From Euprymna scolopes (Eukaryota > Mollusca > Cephalopoda > Sepiida > Sepiolidae), in assembly GCA_024364805.1 (NCBI GenBank), contig CM044502.1, forward strand, positions 125,451,695 through 125,483,626: a stretch of 31,932 bases of DNA, in the 5' to 3' direction. Of the stretch, positions 19,043 through 29,842 are shown piece by piece; the first letter of the stretch is position 1; each line of letters starts with the position of its first letter. The position numbers and the translations under genes are program-made. The notes under the pieces are model-generated. The model had not been told where the DNA came from, searched no databases, and was given only the letters and a program-made list of their open reading frames with translations.

Positions 19043-22000
19043 TGAACTCTTGCTGCTATTGTTGCTGCAAGTGTTGTGATATACTAATCTTTCCCTATCA
19101 ATGAACAAATCACATTAAACATGACATTTATACTCATTATTTCAAAGCAGATTTCAGATTCTTATTTCCTTTTAGGAGTTCTTAAAAGAAACTTTGAATA
19201 AAAATTTCTTTTTTTTTAAAGACCCAGATCTATATTTATTAATATAAACATATTTTTTTTCACAAATTTTAGTTACATTAAAAAAAAAATAAAAAATTTA
19301 AAAAATTTCAAATTCCAAGCAGCCAAATTGACTGCAGTTGTTCATGACTCACATCCTCGGACCCATTCACTGCCTTTAGCTATTTTTTGCCCAGCCCCTT
19401 ACAGAGCAGACAGATTCTTTCAACTTAGTAGAAAACTGGAATAGTTTACAAATACAAGGTTAGGAACATTACATTTTTAATGTTGTGTTTTCTGAAAATT
19501 ACTCACTTGTTCTTTTTATAAGCATCTATATTTCTTAACCTTTTCTCTGAATGTTTGCTTGAAGTTTGTGTATGATGAAAAAAATTTTTTTATATATAAG
19601 CATGCTTAGATTATTTTAAAAATATTTTTTGTGATGAGGTTGGCATGCATTTGTGGATGTTGAATATGTAGTAATACATTTAATTGTGTATAATTTATTG
19701 ACTAATGATAATAATTTTGGCAATGCTAAAACAATATTTAACATGAGGAAATGATTCATAGAAAATTTTAACAATGGAAGAAATATCTAATTTTTTAAGT
19801 AAAATCATCCTAAATGAGATTAAATTTAGGAATATTTTTTTAATAGATGAAACTAATTTTTGCCTTATCTATATATTTTAACACTTGATCGTGTGTATTT
19901 TTTATTTTTTTTTTTGTTTTGTTTTGTTTTTTTAGAAGTATAACATTTTAAGACAAATATTAACATTTTGTTATGCCTGTAAGTTAAAAATGTTTGTGTC
20001 TATCAAAAAAAAAGATCATTGTTAAAATTTCGTTTTGTATTGAAAGTTTAAATAGTCTTTACTTATATAAAATAAACAATATAAACTTCATAGAAATCCT
20101 TTAAAAAAAAATGCTGTTCAGCACTATTTTGAAACATAAAACCATTGAATTTGGTGTTTTTTAATACAAAAAATGTTTTACATAGTCAGAATAATTACCA
20201 TAGTAGTAGTCCATTCTAGCTGCGGGTGATTCGAAATGGCTTTTTTATGCTTTTTTCAGTATTTAGAAAAAAAATGTCCGTTCTTTGCTGAATGAGGCCA
20301 TGAAAGATTTTTTTTTTTTTTAAATAAATTTACAGAAAAGTTAAATTGCCAATCTTGGAAAAGTGAGGTTCATACTCTAAAAAAACGTTTCACCCTTTGA
20401 ACATTGGTTATTTTATTTTTCTGCAAATTTCTTTGTTTAGACAGACAAACAATTCAATTCCTTTATGACCATAATGCATCATTCAGCATAGAAATTAGAA
20501 AAAAGCATGTAAAAACAAGTGTAAATAAAAAAAAAACATTGAATTGCCTTAAGCTAGCAGCCATAATTGTAAAAAAAAAAAAATTAACATCGAAATAATT
20601 TTAGAATAATAAGGTGTTTTGAAATGATGTTGAGCTGAATTTTTTAAAGAATTTTCTAAAATCTAATTACCCTATAAATGCTACATAAATATATTTTTGT
20701 ACATACATATATTTTTTACTTTCTATTGTGATAGCTTTTCAGAAATCTGTTGATTCCTAGACATTTTCAAAAGAAAGCCAGTCTCTAATATTAATGTTTC
20801 CTATGCTTTCCAAAGACATTTATTGGTCCAATTACTTCACACATTGAGCAGTTAGCATGTTGGCCTTAATAATTTTCACTTCCTGTATAATTATTCAAGG
20901 GAAGTAACTCATTTGTCTTCAACATTAAATACAAATTGTTCACATATTAATGTGTTGGATTTTTTTTTTTTTTATAAGTATGGTGTTGCGGACCACATGA
21001 TAATAGGGCAGCCAACATGTAGAAATTTAAATGTAATGTGAGCATACATTTTACTACCCAACTCCTCACCCAAGTTTCACCTATAAATATGGCCCCTATT
21101 ACAATAGATCTTTATGTTTCAGTAGCAATATACCTATATGGGGGTAAATAGAAGTCAAAATAAAATAATGTAAAAAAAAAAAAAAAAAAATGTCCACTTG
21201 AGTAATATTGATTTGAAGAATATTAATTTGACTTATTTTATAAAAAAAGACATTTTTTTTCATACGTTACAGCCCACAAAAAGTTTGTGGCCTAAATTTC
21301 TACTGTAATAGAAGGAAAGAATATATATTTGAAGACATAAAGGACTTGAGGGATTTTTTTTTTAATTACTGGATTCGGCATTAAATAACCTGAGAACAAA
21401 ACAAGCGGATAAAACTGTTACAATATAATAAATTAAGATGTTAAAATATTTATTTTAAATAATATTTAACTGACAATTATTTTAATGCTAAAATGACAAA
21501 AAAGGCAGTTAAGCATCTCTGACATTTCTCAGAGGTGTTTCACTCATTGTTAAAGATTGAGATTTTAGATTTAGAACAGTTTAATTTTATGCTAATAATT
21601 AAAATACTCTTTAACAGGTTTAGTTTCGTATTTGTCTTTTATAAAATTTATTTTTATTATAAATTCTTTTTGATGGTCATTAAATGTGTTGTGTAAGTAA
21701 TTTTCTTTGTTTCATCAGGTTTGTTGCATGATGAGGGTATGATTCAATGATAGTGCATGTTTATAACTTTGCAATGTGTTTAGCATGCTAATCCACTTTT
21801 CTATATTAATAAGATAATGAGACAACTTTATACGTGTGTATTTCTTGCATCAACACAACTTTGAGAGTTATGCAATGAACTATTGTTTTTATTTTTTTAA
21901 ATTCCATTTAAAAAGATTTCATTATCAAATTAAATCCATCAAAATATATTTTGGTTAAACAAATTAGCTGTTTTAATTTTTTGATAATAGTTGACAAAAA

Positions 22001-24882
22001 ATGGTTTACTCTTTGAAATTTGAAAATAATTTGGAAGCATTTAAAGTGTTGAATAGAAAGTCTTTTTAGGCTTTTAAAGTTCTTGGCATATCCTCATGTA
22101 TGGAAAAGTTAAAAATTTTGGAAGCTATTTACACCCAATTTTATAAATACCAATTAAAACATCATTACCTTAACACGGTTATAGTTTTATTACAATTTGG
22201 TTCCATTAATAATTTTAATGATCAAGCAATATCTTAATTAAATTTAACTTTGCAAGACTTTCTTTTTTTAAATAAATGATTTGGTAAAAACAAAAAATGA
22301 AACAAGACTCCCGGACAACACTGGATTGTAACAACTCGTTTAATATATGGTGGATCTATTGGATATACTGTAGTATGAAAAATAATACATATTGAATTAA
22401 AAAAATATTTAAGTGTTAAATACATATATGAGCCTGATTAAAAAAAATATCACTTTAAATAAATTAATTTCTATTGTAAACATTTACAGTAATAATTATA
22501 GCAGGTAAAGCTGTTTATATTTTTTGTTTATGTAAAAATAAGATTTTAAGTGAATCATAATTGATTCAAAATAAAATTAACACAATCATTTTTTAAGAAA
22601 AGATATTTTTATGCTTTCTGATTTGAGGTTAGAATGTAGTTATTTAGGATATTTTGAAAAAGAATACCATGTAAAAGTTTTTTCTGTTCAATATTATTCA
22701 CATTAACAAACTGTGACCTCTTTTAAAAAATAATTTGATTTGCTTATGACTTATATATGCATTTTAATATGAGACGAATTTAATAATTCTTATATTAATT
22801 ATTTCATTGGACAGTATTTTAATTCAAACAAATTCACATTTAAGCTCCTCTAATTAAAAACAAATAGTTTTTTTTTATTATTAATTTTCAAAATTATGAA
22901 AATTTAAAACGGTCTAAAGGTTGCATCCAGTCCAGACATCTTATACATAAAAAAAAACATCTTTATAATTAATTTGCATTTTATTTTATGAATTCCTATG
23001 AAAAACTCAATATTTTTTCAAATATTGAATTAGGTAATTATTAAATAAATTTTATATTTTAATTCATACAAAAAGATAAACAATCAAAAGTTAATTTTCT
23101 TGAATATTATGTTTAAAATGATTTCCCTTTGACTTTATTATTTCAACTCTATATTAATAGTAAAAGTATTTTCACATGAAAAAAACTTTCATTTATTACA
23201 TTTAACTACATATTAGAAATTTTAGTATATCAGCTGTAATAAAAATTGTTTTAAAATCACAATTTTTAAACTGATATACAAAGTAACTTTTTAAAATGGT
23301 TTTAAATTATTTGCCTTGGTTCATATTGATATACAAAATGTTTTTGTTTCATGTTCTTTTTTTTTTCATTTTTATCTAGTTATAATTGCTCAAATATCAA
23401 TTTTTTAAGCCATTCTTTGTGATAAAGACTGAAAATTTATATATTTTTGTATAGAAGTTATGTCAGTCGAAATTAATAAATACTTATAATCACTTGAGCC
23501 ATTTTTAGAATCTCATATATATATATATTAAAAATCTTAAGTCCGTGTTGTAGTATGTCCATGTAAATTGACCTTCAAATGTTGTTGGCTTCCAATTCAA
23601 AAAATTTTATTTTCTCTTATTTTGACATTTTTTTTTTTGTCTTTATAATGTTTGAATTTCAAATTTTGATTAGATTATTGAACAATTTTTTGCACTAATA
23701 CACTTTTACATGCCAGAATTTAAAAAAAAAAAGAATTAGCAACTCTATTTCAAAAAAATGTTTTATTTAAATTTACAAATTTCGGATTGTCTTCACTTTT
23801 TGTTAGTATAAATCTTCCGAAAATGAAAACAAAAATTACTTCCTATGAGTTAAAGAGCACTAGTGCCAATTTTTCTTTATACTGTTAACCATATAATTTA
23901 GATGTATTCAATTCAATCTTTATTTTTTGAGTATGTTGGAAGAAAATGGGCTAAGGATGATAGTTACTACTTGGGTTGAACTGTCTTCCTCCCTTGCATG
24001 CACCACATCTCAAACCATAACAGCCTATGTACACTAGTCCTTGGCATGGTTACATGAAATGGCTAGCTACTCATAATTCAGCTGCCAAAGACCAAACACT
24101 TGTCAGCCAGAGAGCATTCTATTTACCATGAAAAAATTTTTTTTTGTGATTGGTTTAAAAGAAGAAACCAAAATATAACTCTGGTTTTAGAGCTGTAAGT
24201 TTGGAAGTGGATTTAAAATCACTTTTTCTAATACACTTTGGACAAGGTATGAACTCCTCCTACTTATGGATAAACTAGTGGGGTAGACTAGACTGTGATG
24301 TCTTATAAAGGAAACTGTCTAGAAGGTAAATCTCTGAAACAGCAACACTCCTTCCCTTATCCCAATATTGCTTCAAGTTTTATTTCCATGTAACTGAAAT
24401 TATGTCTTACTTCCTAATAAACACTTCTTTCATGGGGGCATCCATTGCCTCTTGAAGGATTAAAATTTTAAAATTCAACAACTTCAAGAGAGCCCTTGCT
24501 TCACGCTAAACTCTTCATCATGCAATCACCGTGATTAAATGCCTTAAAAATTAGTACAAACCTGATTTTGTACAGCCTGTAGTGTATAGTGGCAGACAAA
24601 AGAATAAAGAAATAAAAAAAGAAATGGTTACTGCTTCTATTTATATGCTGGCTATCTCGTGAAGTAACAAGATTTCTCGTCACTTCATATATACAAATGA
24701 GATGCTGCTGGTTTGAATAAAACACCTGATTTTCAGAGACTGAGTGGATTCGAATTTTGGAGCAGCAAACTTTAACAGCAGTGTGTCAAATTTGGAGTAG
24801 TGAACTTTGAATTCAATTCTGGAAATTGTTAGCTGAAAGTGCAGAATAGTTAACAATTGTATTTATTCACACACTCTTTCAG
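19043..24882. other. Long AT-rich intron section, no gene found
   Basis: About 5.8 kb of highly AT-rich sequence with many T and A runs and a short (AT)n at about 23514-23529. A GGGAAGTAACTC motif occurs near 20898. Sections at 20975-21115 and 23930-24500 are less AT-rich and may be old dispersed repeats, but I recognise no family, tRNA-like head or terminal repeats. Confidence 0.5.
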
Positions 24883-24936
24883 GGAAGGAGGTATGTTGTC
24901 TTTCGAAAAATTGGCAGCCAACAACAATTAAAGATG
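24883..24936 (+). CDS. Candidate 54-nt cassette exon in the inter-PDZ linker
   Basis: The acceptor ...cacacactctttcag (to 24882) and the donor G|GTAACT (24937) bound 54 nt that are open in the required frame. Joined after exon D (phase 1) it reads GKEVCCLSKNWQPTTIKD, then V-SSEDISHV of the next exon, so inclusion or skipping both keep the frame (phase 1-1). It lies 151 bp before the third PDZ exon. The family has long variable linkers here, so an extra exon is plausible. Evidence is two good splice sites, the right phase and no stop; there is no homology support. Confidence 0.45.
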
Positions 24937-25087
24937 GTAACTATATCATTTATGCAGTTTATTAACTTATAAGTTTTTTTTATATGGAAATATAGTTGAT
25001 ATTAGCATCTAAAGTTATATTTTTTTTTTTTTTACTATTTGGATATATTTGTACTCTAGAAAATGTGTGAACTCAATTTCATTTCAG

Positions 25088-25257
25088 TATCTAGTGAAGA
25101 TATCTCTCATGTACGCATAGTCGAGGTGGCCCATGATGCTAGAGGCTCCTTGGGTCTCAGTATTGCTGGAGGTATTGAAAGTACATTAGGTGATACACCA
25201 GTAGTCATTACAAATCTACATCCTGGAGGTCCTGCGGCACAAACGGATAAGTTAAAG
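25088..25257 (+). CDS. MPDZ: MPDZ-like exon F: N-terminal half of third PDZ domain
   Basis: 170 nt in phase 1 in, 0 out: VSSEDISHVRIVEVAHDARG, then SLGLSIAGGIESTLGDTPVV, then ITNLHPGGPAAQTDKLK. The carboxylate-binding loop is SLGLSI, and the long beta-B/beta-C loop with GDTPV resembles the vertebrate SPLGDIPVF of MPDZ PDZ12/PATJ PDZ9. The acceptor is aactcaatttcatttcag (to 25087). The exon must end after DKLK because the next exon resumes with [10 protein letters not shown], which puts the donor at AAG|GCAAGT, a GC rather than GT donor. Confidence 0.92.
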
Positions 25258-25639
25258 GCAAGTCTTATGATAATTTTATTAGTCTTTTTTAAAAATGTAT
25301 TTAAGCACTCCCATTCATTATTTCAATGTGACTAAATCAACAAAGTCTCCTGTTGTGCACACACATCCCTATACTATTTAGATTTAATCTTTCTCTAAAG
25401 TCATCAGATCTAAGCCCATCTTTAATATTCACATGACACATCCATTGCATCATTCTCATGCAACACATTTTCAACCTTCATTGGCCGGGCTTCACTTACA
25501 TATGACATTACACTGCATCCAGATGCCTGATTACTCTTTGTTTGGTCAACAGTGGTAATCTTCTGCCAATTACAGGGTGGAATGATAAAATTGTCACCCT
25601 AGAAAAGACAACATGATTCCATTTCCGTTTGATGAAAAC

Positions 25640-26240
25640 TGGTTTTCTTTTTTGTTGCAGACCATTTACTGTTGGCCAGTTGTGTACAAATCCTAAGAGT
25701 GATAGACGCCTTCTATTATGTCTGAAAATGACACAATCTTCAACGAGCGAGATCGGAGATGTGCCGCTGTACAATTCCTGTTCACTACCAATCCAAGTTA
25801 TGACAACAGAACTATTGCCAGCACCCTCAAAATGGTCTTTGGTGTGGTTTCAAAGTTTCAAGTGAGGGCCACATCGTGCCACCTCACATCTCTGAAGTCT
25901 GCTTGAAAGTCAACACCAAAATATACCTGGATGTGCTGAAGAGTGTAGTGATCTCCTGGTACAATCAGGTGACTGCTGGCAGATCCTGGGTGTGGCAGCA
26001 GGGCTCAGCAGGCGCCTGCCCACAAATCCAAAGAAACCCAGGTTTGACTTCAGAAGAAGTGTTACGACTTTATACCTTTCACTGGCCCCTCTCCTCTCCC
26101 GACCTGAATCCGCTGGACTACTTCACTTGGTCATACATAAAGAACATCATCAACATGACCTCCTAACGCACCAAAGCCAGCCTTATTGATGCCATCTACT
26201 GAGCTCCTACCGGTGCTTGTGAAAAAGCATGCTCCCAGTT
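25640..26240 (+). mobile_element. Tc1/mariner-superfamily transposase relic (+ strand)
   Basis: Across + frames the blocks appear in order: MVFGVVSKFQ (about 25832), PPHISEVCLKVNTKIYLDVL, VTAGRSWVWQQG (about 25968) and WPLSSPDLNPLDYFTWSYIK (about 26085), then TKASLIDAIY. The usual WQQDSAPxHT has become WQQGSAGAC, so the second catalytic Asp is lost, while the SPDLNPLD acidic region is kept. Two or more frame changes and a stop are present. It is the same group as the relic at 2240-3150, but better preserved. The flanking sequence 25340-25640 may belong to the element; no TIRs were recognised. Confidence 0.75.
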
Positions 26241-26499
26241 CCAGATTCCCATCTGACCATGCAGGCGCTCATGCATTAAGTGGATGTTGTAAGAGCAACG
26301 ATTGCTTAAGGTGTTTAAAGTTTAACTACCTCCTGAAATGATTGAAATCCAACTATGAACTTTAAAGCAAATAGTTTATATCAAAACTGTCACTTATATT
26401 GTTGCACATAAAAATTGAAACAATTACAAAGACTCACAATGGTCAACATTTGTTAAGTATCACAAACATATTTTTATCAAAGATATAGCAAAGATACCC

Positions 26500-26790
26500 C
26501 AACTTGGTGTGCACCATCCCTACATGGGGGAGTTTATGAAGAGCCACCACCAAATATGACCTTTGATCTTGACCTTGAAAAATAGTGTGCACCATCCCCA
26601 GATCGGAGATCATCATGTCAGGTTTGGTCATGATCGGTCAAGTGGTGTGAACTGTAGGAGTACAGAGGCTATGATCTTGACGTTTACCTTGGAGTGTGCG
26701 CCATCCTGCTAGGTTTGGTGATGATCGGTCCAGTGGTGTGGGCTATAGGAGTGTTGTACATACAGACACACACGTACGTGAACAGTACTA
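26500..26790. repeat. Dispersed repeat with internal tandem units
   Basis: GTGTGCACCATCC-type strings start at 26507, 26585 and 26694. A 43-bp stretch at 26619-26661 (caggtttggtcatgatcggt onward) recurs at 26710-26752 with few changes, and GATCTTGAC recurs before each. The end (acatacagacacacacgtac) is followed by tttatatagag-like sequence. Such GATCGGT-GTGG-CAGACAGACA endings are common in dispersed invertebrate repeats. Family not named. Confidence 0.7.
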
Positions 26791-27038
26791 CTTATATAGA
26801 GAAATAAAATATATTTAAAAAAAACATATTAATAAACATGAATCTCCATAGTTGTTTCTACCGTTATATCTTAATTTGTTTCAGTTTTTGTCTATTACAC
26901 CTCTGCATTGTATTTATTGCCTTCTGTAAATTTCCTTTATAAACAAATTCGACAATGCTTCAGCTAACCACATCAACCTCTTATTTTTCATGAAAATTGA
27001 CTATGATTTTATATAATTTTTTAATATGCTTTTTCCAG

Positions 27039-27153
27039 ATTGGTGACCAAATATTAGCTGTTAATGAAATGTCGACTAAAGATTTGACCCACACTGAAGT
27101 GGTAGGAATGCTAAAGGATACATCAACACCAGTCATTCTTACTGTCACACATG
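27039..27153 (+). CDS. MPDZ: MPDZ-like exon G: C-terminal half of third PDZ domain
   Basis: 38 codons plus one base (phase 0 in, 1 out): [20 protein letters not shown], then VVGMLKDTSTPVILTVTHG. It has the GDQILAVN strand, helix alpha-2 (DLTHTEVVGMLK) with the class I alphaB1 His, and the final strand VILTVTH. The acceptor is ttttccag (27031-27038) and the donor is GTAAGA at 27154. After this point the homologues have a linker and then one last PDZ, which should lie mainly downstream of the window. The phase 1 end matches the 21-nt candidate microexon at 30712. Confidence 0.92.
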
Positions 27154-27885
27154 GTAAGAATCGTTTTTTTCTATCTCTCTATATATGAAGTTAGGTATGT
27201 GGATATGTTTATATATTTTTATGTACAGGATTCAATCTTAAACTATTTAACCAATCATTGTGTTTTGGAGCACAGCTGCTAGGTGTAATGGTGGATATTG
27301 TTTTGTACAAAGGGAGTAAAAATGAGATGCAAACCTTTGTGAAAGTTTAAATACCTCTGATTTTTTTGTGAAATGACTATTAGACATAAATTAATAAAAA
27401 TATTTCCTAGTATTTTAAAGGGTTTGTATAGGACATATACAAGCATAACCTTATATTTGAAAGTTCTAATATTTCAGATTTGCATTAAATTTGATCTAGT
27501 CATTAAACACCTATTAAACAAGATTCTGTAAATTTAAGTTTAAGATCTTAAGCTTGAATTTTTAAATATTTTCTAGAATCAAAATCATATAATGGCTTTT
27601 GATAAAAATTGAAATAAGGATTCTAGACATGAAGTTTAGTGATATTATTATATCTTGATTTTAATTTTCGTAAGGGAACATAAAAATGGTACAAAACTGT
27701 TCTGGGAATTAATTTTACTTATAATGGGACAAGTATTTTTTTCGTTTGATATAAATTTAAAGAAAAGGATTTTTAGTTTACTTTTCTTGATTAGATTTTG
27801 AATTTTCTTTTTATAATCGATTTTATTAGAATAAAGCATAGTTTAAATGGAATTTCAGATTGTTTTCTGATAAAAAAAAAAGGGT
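27154..27885. other. Intronic stretch, nothing identified
   Basis: AT-rich, with no element recognised. Confidence 0.5.
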
Positions 27886-27945
27886 GAAACAACTTATGAT
27901 ATGCACATATAGAGGGAATTATCTCCCTTCATCCAGAATATCAGA
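27886..27945. repeat. Short direct repeat D, left copy
   Basis: Starts gtgaaacaacttatgatatg and contains AGGGAATTATCTCCCT. It matches 29167-29222 in the same orientation and lies just outside the pair of LINE relics. Confidence 0.55.
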
Positions 27946-27987
27946 TATGGCCTAAGATGTATTGCTGCCATGTATGAAAATGTGTGG

Positions 27988-28745
27988 GTTTTTTTTTTTA
28001 ATACATGAGAGGCTTAAAGGCCACTAGAGAATAATAGTTAATAAGTGTAAGTGGGACAACAGTGTAGTGATCAGTAGTGGTGAAAATTGGATAGAATTGT
28101 ATTATTTAAGAGGACAGCTATACAAGAACTTCTTTACATTGAACTTGAAAATCACCATGTTGTAGTCAGTCGGAAGTGGGAAGTTCTAGGAAAAAAAACT
28201 TTATTCATTGAATTTGTATTGTTGACAGTGGTTGTAACAGGACAATTGTTTGTTGTGAATGTTTTGCAGGAGGGGGGGTGCATAGACTGAAGCTTACCAT
28301 GAAAATAGCAATAGAGCAGATAAAGACTCGCAACATCTCATTTGTTAGAAAGAGGTTGCAAAAAAACGACATTCCTACTAGATATCGAAGCTGGTTTTGA
28401 ACTCTGTTAAGGCAGCATAGGGTGATATGAGCAGCTCCTATCCAGATGTGACAACACTAATCCCTCTTAGGATGTATTTGGCTCTTATACAGGTAGAAGA
28501 TTGTGTCTGGAGCAAGATAACTACTGGAGCAGTAGAATGATCCAACCATTTTTCCAGCGACCTTGACAACAAATTTTATGTAATTGTTCCATTTCAGGTC
28601 AGGAATGAAAGTCAGTTCCAGAAGCTTGTTGAAGTAGGGTGTTTCCTCGAGACGAGAGCCATTCATTTCAGTTGAGGTCAAGTGGGGATCAGAGTGTTGG
28701 TTGTAAAAAAATATAAGCTTGATTTAGGCTTCATTAAAATTAAAA
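27988..28745 (-). mobile_element. Family B LINE relic, 3' part, antisense
   Basis: On the minus strand from 28681, MNGSRLEETPYFNKLLELTF and IPDLKWNNYIKFVVKVAGKM match the family B block at about 15165-15290. CCHIW and RVQN-like sequence follows (28450-28400), then VIFKFNVKKF (near 28155) and the 3' UTR core AGTGGCC-TT-AAGCC (near 28012). The T run at about 27990-28000 is the tail. This copy has no stop at the position of the TGA at 15289, so the stop there is private to that copy. Heavily mutated. Confidence 0.82.
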
Positions 28746-28784
28746 TTCGCAATGAAGAATGATCTTCTGGCTTTTCTACGACTT

Positions 28785-29155
28785 TTTTCTTACATTACTT
28801 GTTCTTTAAGCTATCAGTATTTCCATGGAAGATGTTTGACTGTTCAAATCTCTGCATCCTCAATATAAGAAATTCATAACAATAATTCAACTTCTACTAC
28901 AACCCAAAGAAACTTTCAAAGAAGTTTTTGCTTGTGGAATACATTAACACAAGACTGCCTCCATGCATACTACATAGTTGTCTTCAAATCCAATGTGAAC
29001 AAATATGTCATGAACGGTGCCCACAAGGAATCAAATTTTTGTTTATTCTATTCAAGGTTTTTAATCCTTTTATAATATTCTCCATTATTCAACTAACAAT
29101 GCATTCATTTCGTTGATTATCTCTAGTGGTTTTTGGTCTTAAATGATAACTCCAG
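28785..29155 (+). mobile_element. Family B LINE relic, 3' end, sense
   Basis: TATTTCCATGGAAG (near 28818) matches the LLYRYFHGK region at about 15525. TAGTTGTCTTCAAATCCAAT (near 28974) reads VVFKSNVNKYVM and matches the C-terminus at about 15748. TTATCTCTAGTGG (near 29119) matches the 3' UTR. It is shorter and older-looking than the 12891 copy. Together with the antisense copy it forms a head-to-head pair with about 40 bp between. Confidence 0.75.
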
Positions 29156-29166
29156 TGCTGATATAA

Positions 29167-29222
29167 GAACAAGGGAAACAACTTGTGATACACCAAAAAG
29201 GAGTTATTTTCCTTTATTCTCA
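29167..29222. repeat. Short direct repeat D, right copy
   Basis: gggaaacaacttgtgataca then AGGAGTTATTTTCCTTTATTC aligns with 27886-27945. Confidence 0.55.
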
Positions 29223-29428
29223 ATGACATAAAACAGATACAACAGCATTAGTCAGCATTTAAACAGCAAAACATATCCATTGCTGTGATGGGTGTGTGGT
29301 TAAACATTATATTCTATATCCAATATATAATGCTTGCACATGTTCGAATTCTGTTTGCAGCACCATGTAGAACATATGTAATCATACTTGATAAAGGTAC
29401 AATTCTAAATTACTGTAATGCTTTAATA

Positions 29429-29842
29429 TCTATTATATAAATCTCACCTGTCTGTTTAAATGTATGTTTGTATGTCTGCCTAAAACTTTTGACAGAGGCA
29501 GCAGGTTTTCATGAGATCGGTATCGTTTTGAAGCTCGAGCCTTCAGACTACAAATATCGAAAAATTAGCTAAAAAACATTAATTCTTCACTCTCAACTGG
29601 GCACTTTTCTACAAAGAGGGGAGTCGCATTTTTTACCTATATTTTCGAAAGTCTTCCCCTGTTTTCGATTGACTAGCCTTAATTTAAACCTTCACCACTC
29701 CTGGTTTGCTGATGGATGCAACGGCAAAATCACATTTTTTTCCCCTCCTTTGCAGTACAAGTTCGAGCCTGCCTGCCTACTACCATTATTTTGCTCAACA
29801 CACACCTCCCAACACCCAGGCAATGCCGGGCACCCAGGCTAG
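29429..29842 (+). mobile_element. Non-autonomous Helitron-like element (414 bp)
   Basis: Starts TCTATTATATAAATCTCACC directly after an A and ends ...GGCTAG directly before a T. That fits the Helitron pattern of 5' TC, 3' CTRR and insertion between A and T with no target duplication. Just before the end, CCAGGC-AAT-GCCGGG (29816-29830) can form the expected 3' hairpin, with one mismatch, about 8 bp before CTAG. No Rep/helicase is encoded. A 5' part rich in CTGTCTGTTT/ATGTCTGCC is also typical of such elements. Confidence 0.65.

Larger units (their letters stand above)
25258..27038 (+). other. Probable GC-AG intron within third PDZ domain
   Basis: The donor context is TTAAAG|GCAAGT and the acceptor is gctttttccag (to 27038). 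The conserved PDZ string [13 protein letters not shown] is restored exactly only if GC is used. The nearest GT upstream (25251) would remove seven coding bases and break the frame. GC-AG introns are a known minor class with otherwise near-consensus donors, as here. The intron also carries a Tc1/mariner-like relic and a repeat with internal duplications. Confidence 0.85.
3961..27153 (+). other. MPDZ: Host gene span: multi-PDZ scaffold (MPDZ/PATJ-like), supported exons only
   Basis: Six exons on the + strand join into one reading frame with phases 0-0, 0-0, 0-0, 0-1, 1-0 and 0-1. They give the C-terminal half of one PDZ domain, a complete second PDZ, a Ser/Lys/Gly-rich linker and a complete third PDZ. 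Order and sequence match what I recall of the late PDZ domains of MPDZ (MUPP1) and PATJ, which scaffold Crumbs/tight-junction and receptor complexes at the membrane. Intron lengths are 536, 645, 4095, 15283 and 1781 bp. The first half of the first PDZ must lie before the window and the final PDZ after it. MPDZ and PATJ are close paralogues and cannot be separated from this fragment; the symbol is a best guess. Confidence 0.88.

Noticed and set aside
24501-24725. Minus-strand ORF of 74 codons.
   Set aside because: Low-complexity hydrophobic translation of AT-rich intron, with no family resemblance.
27988-29155. Twin-priming inversion of a single LINE insertion.
   Set aside because: Both the antisense and the sense pieces carry the C-terminal end and 3' UTR, so they are two copies, not one inverted copy.
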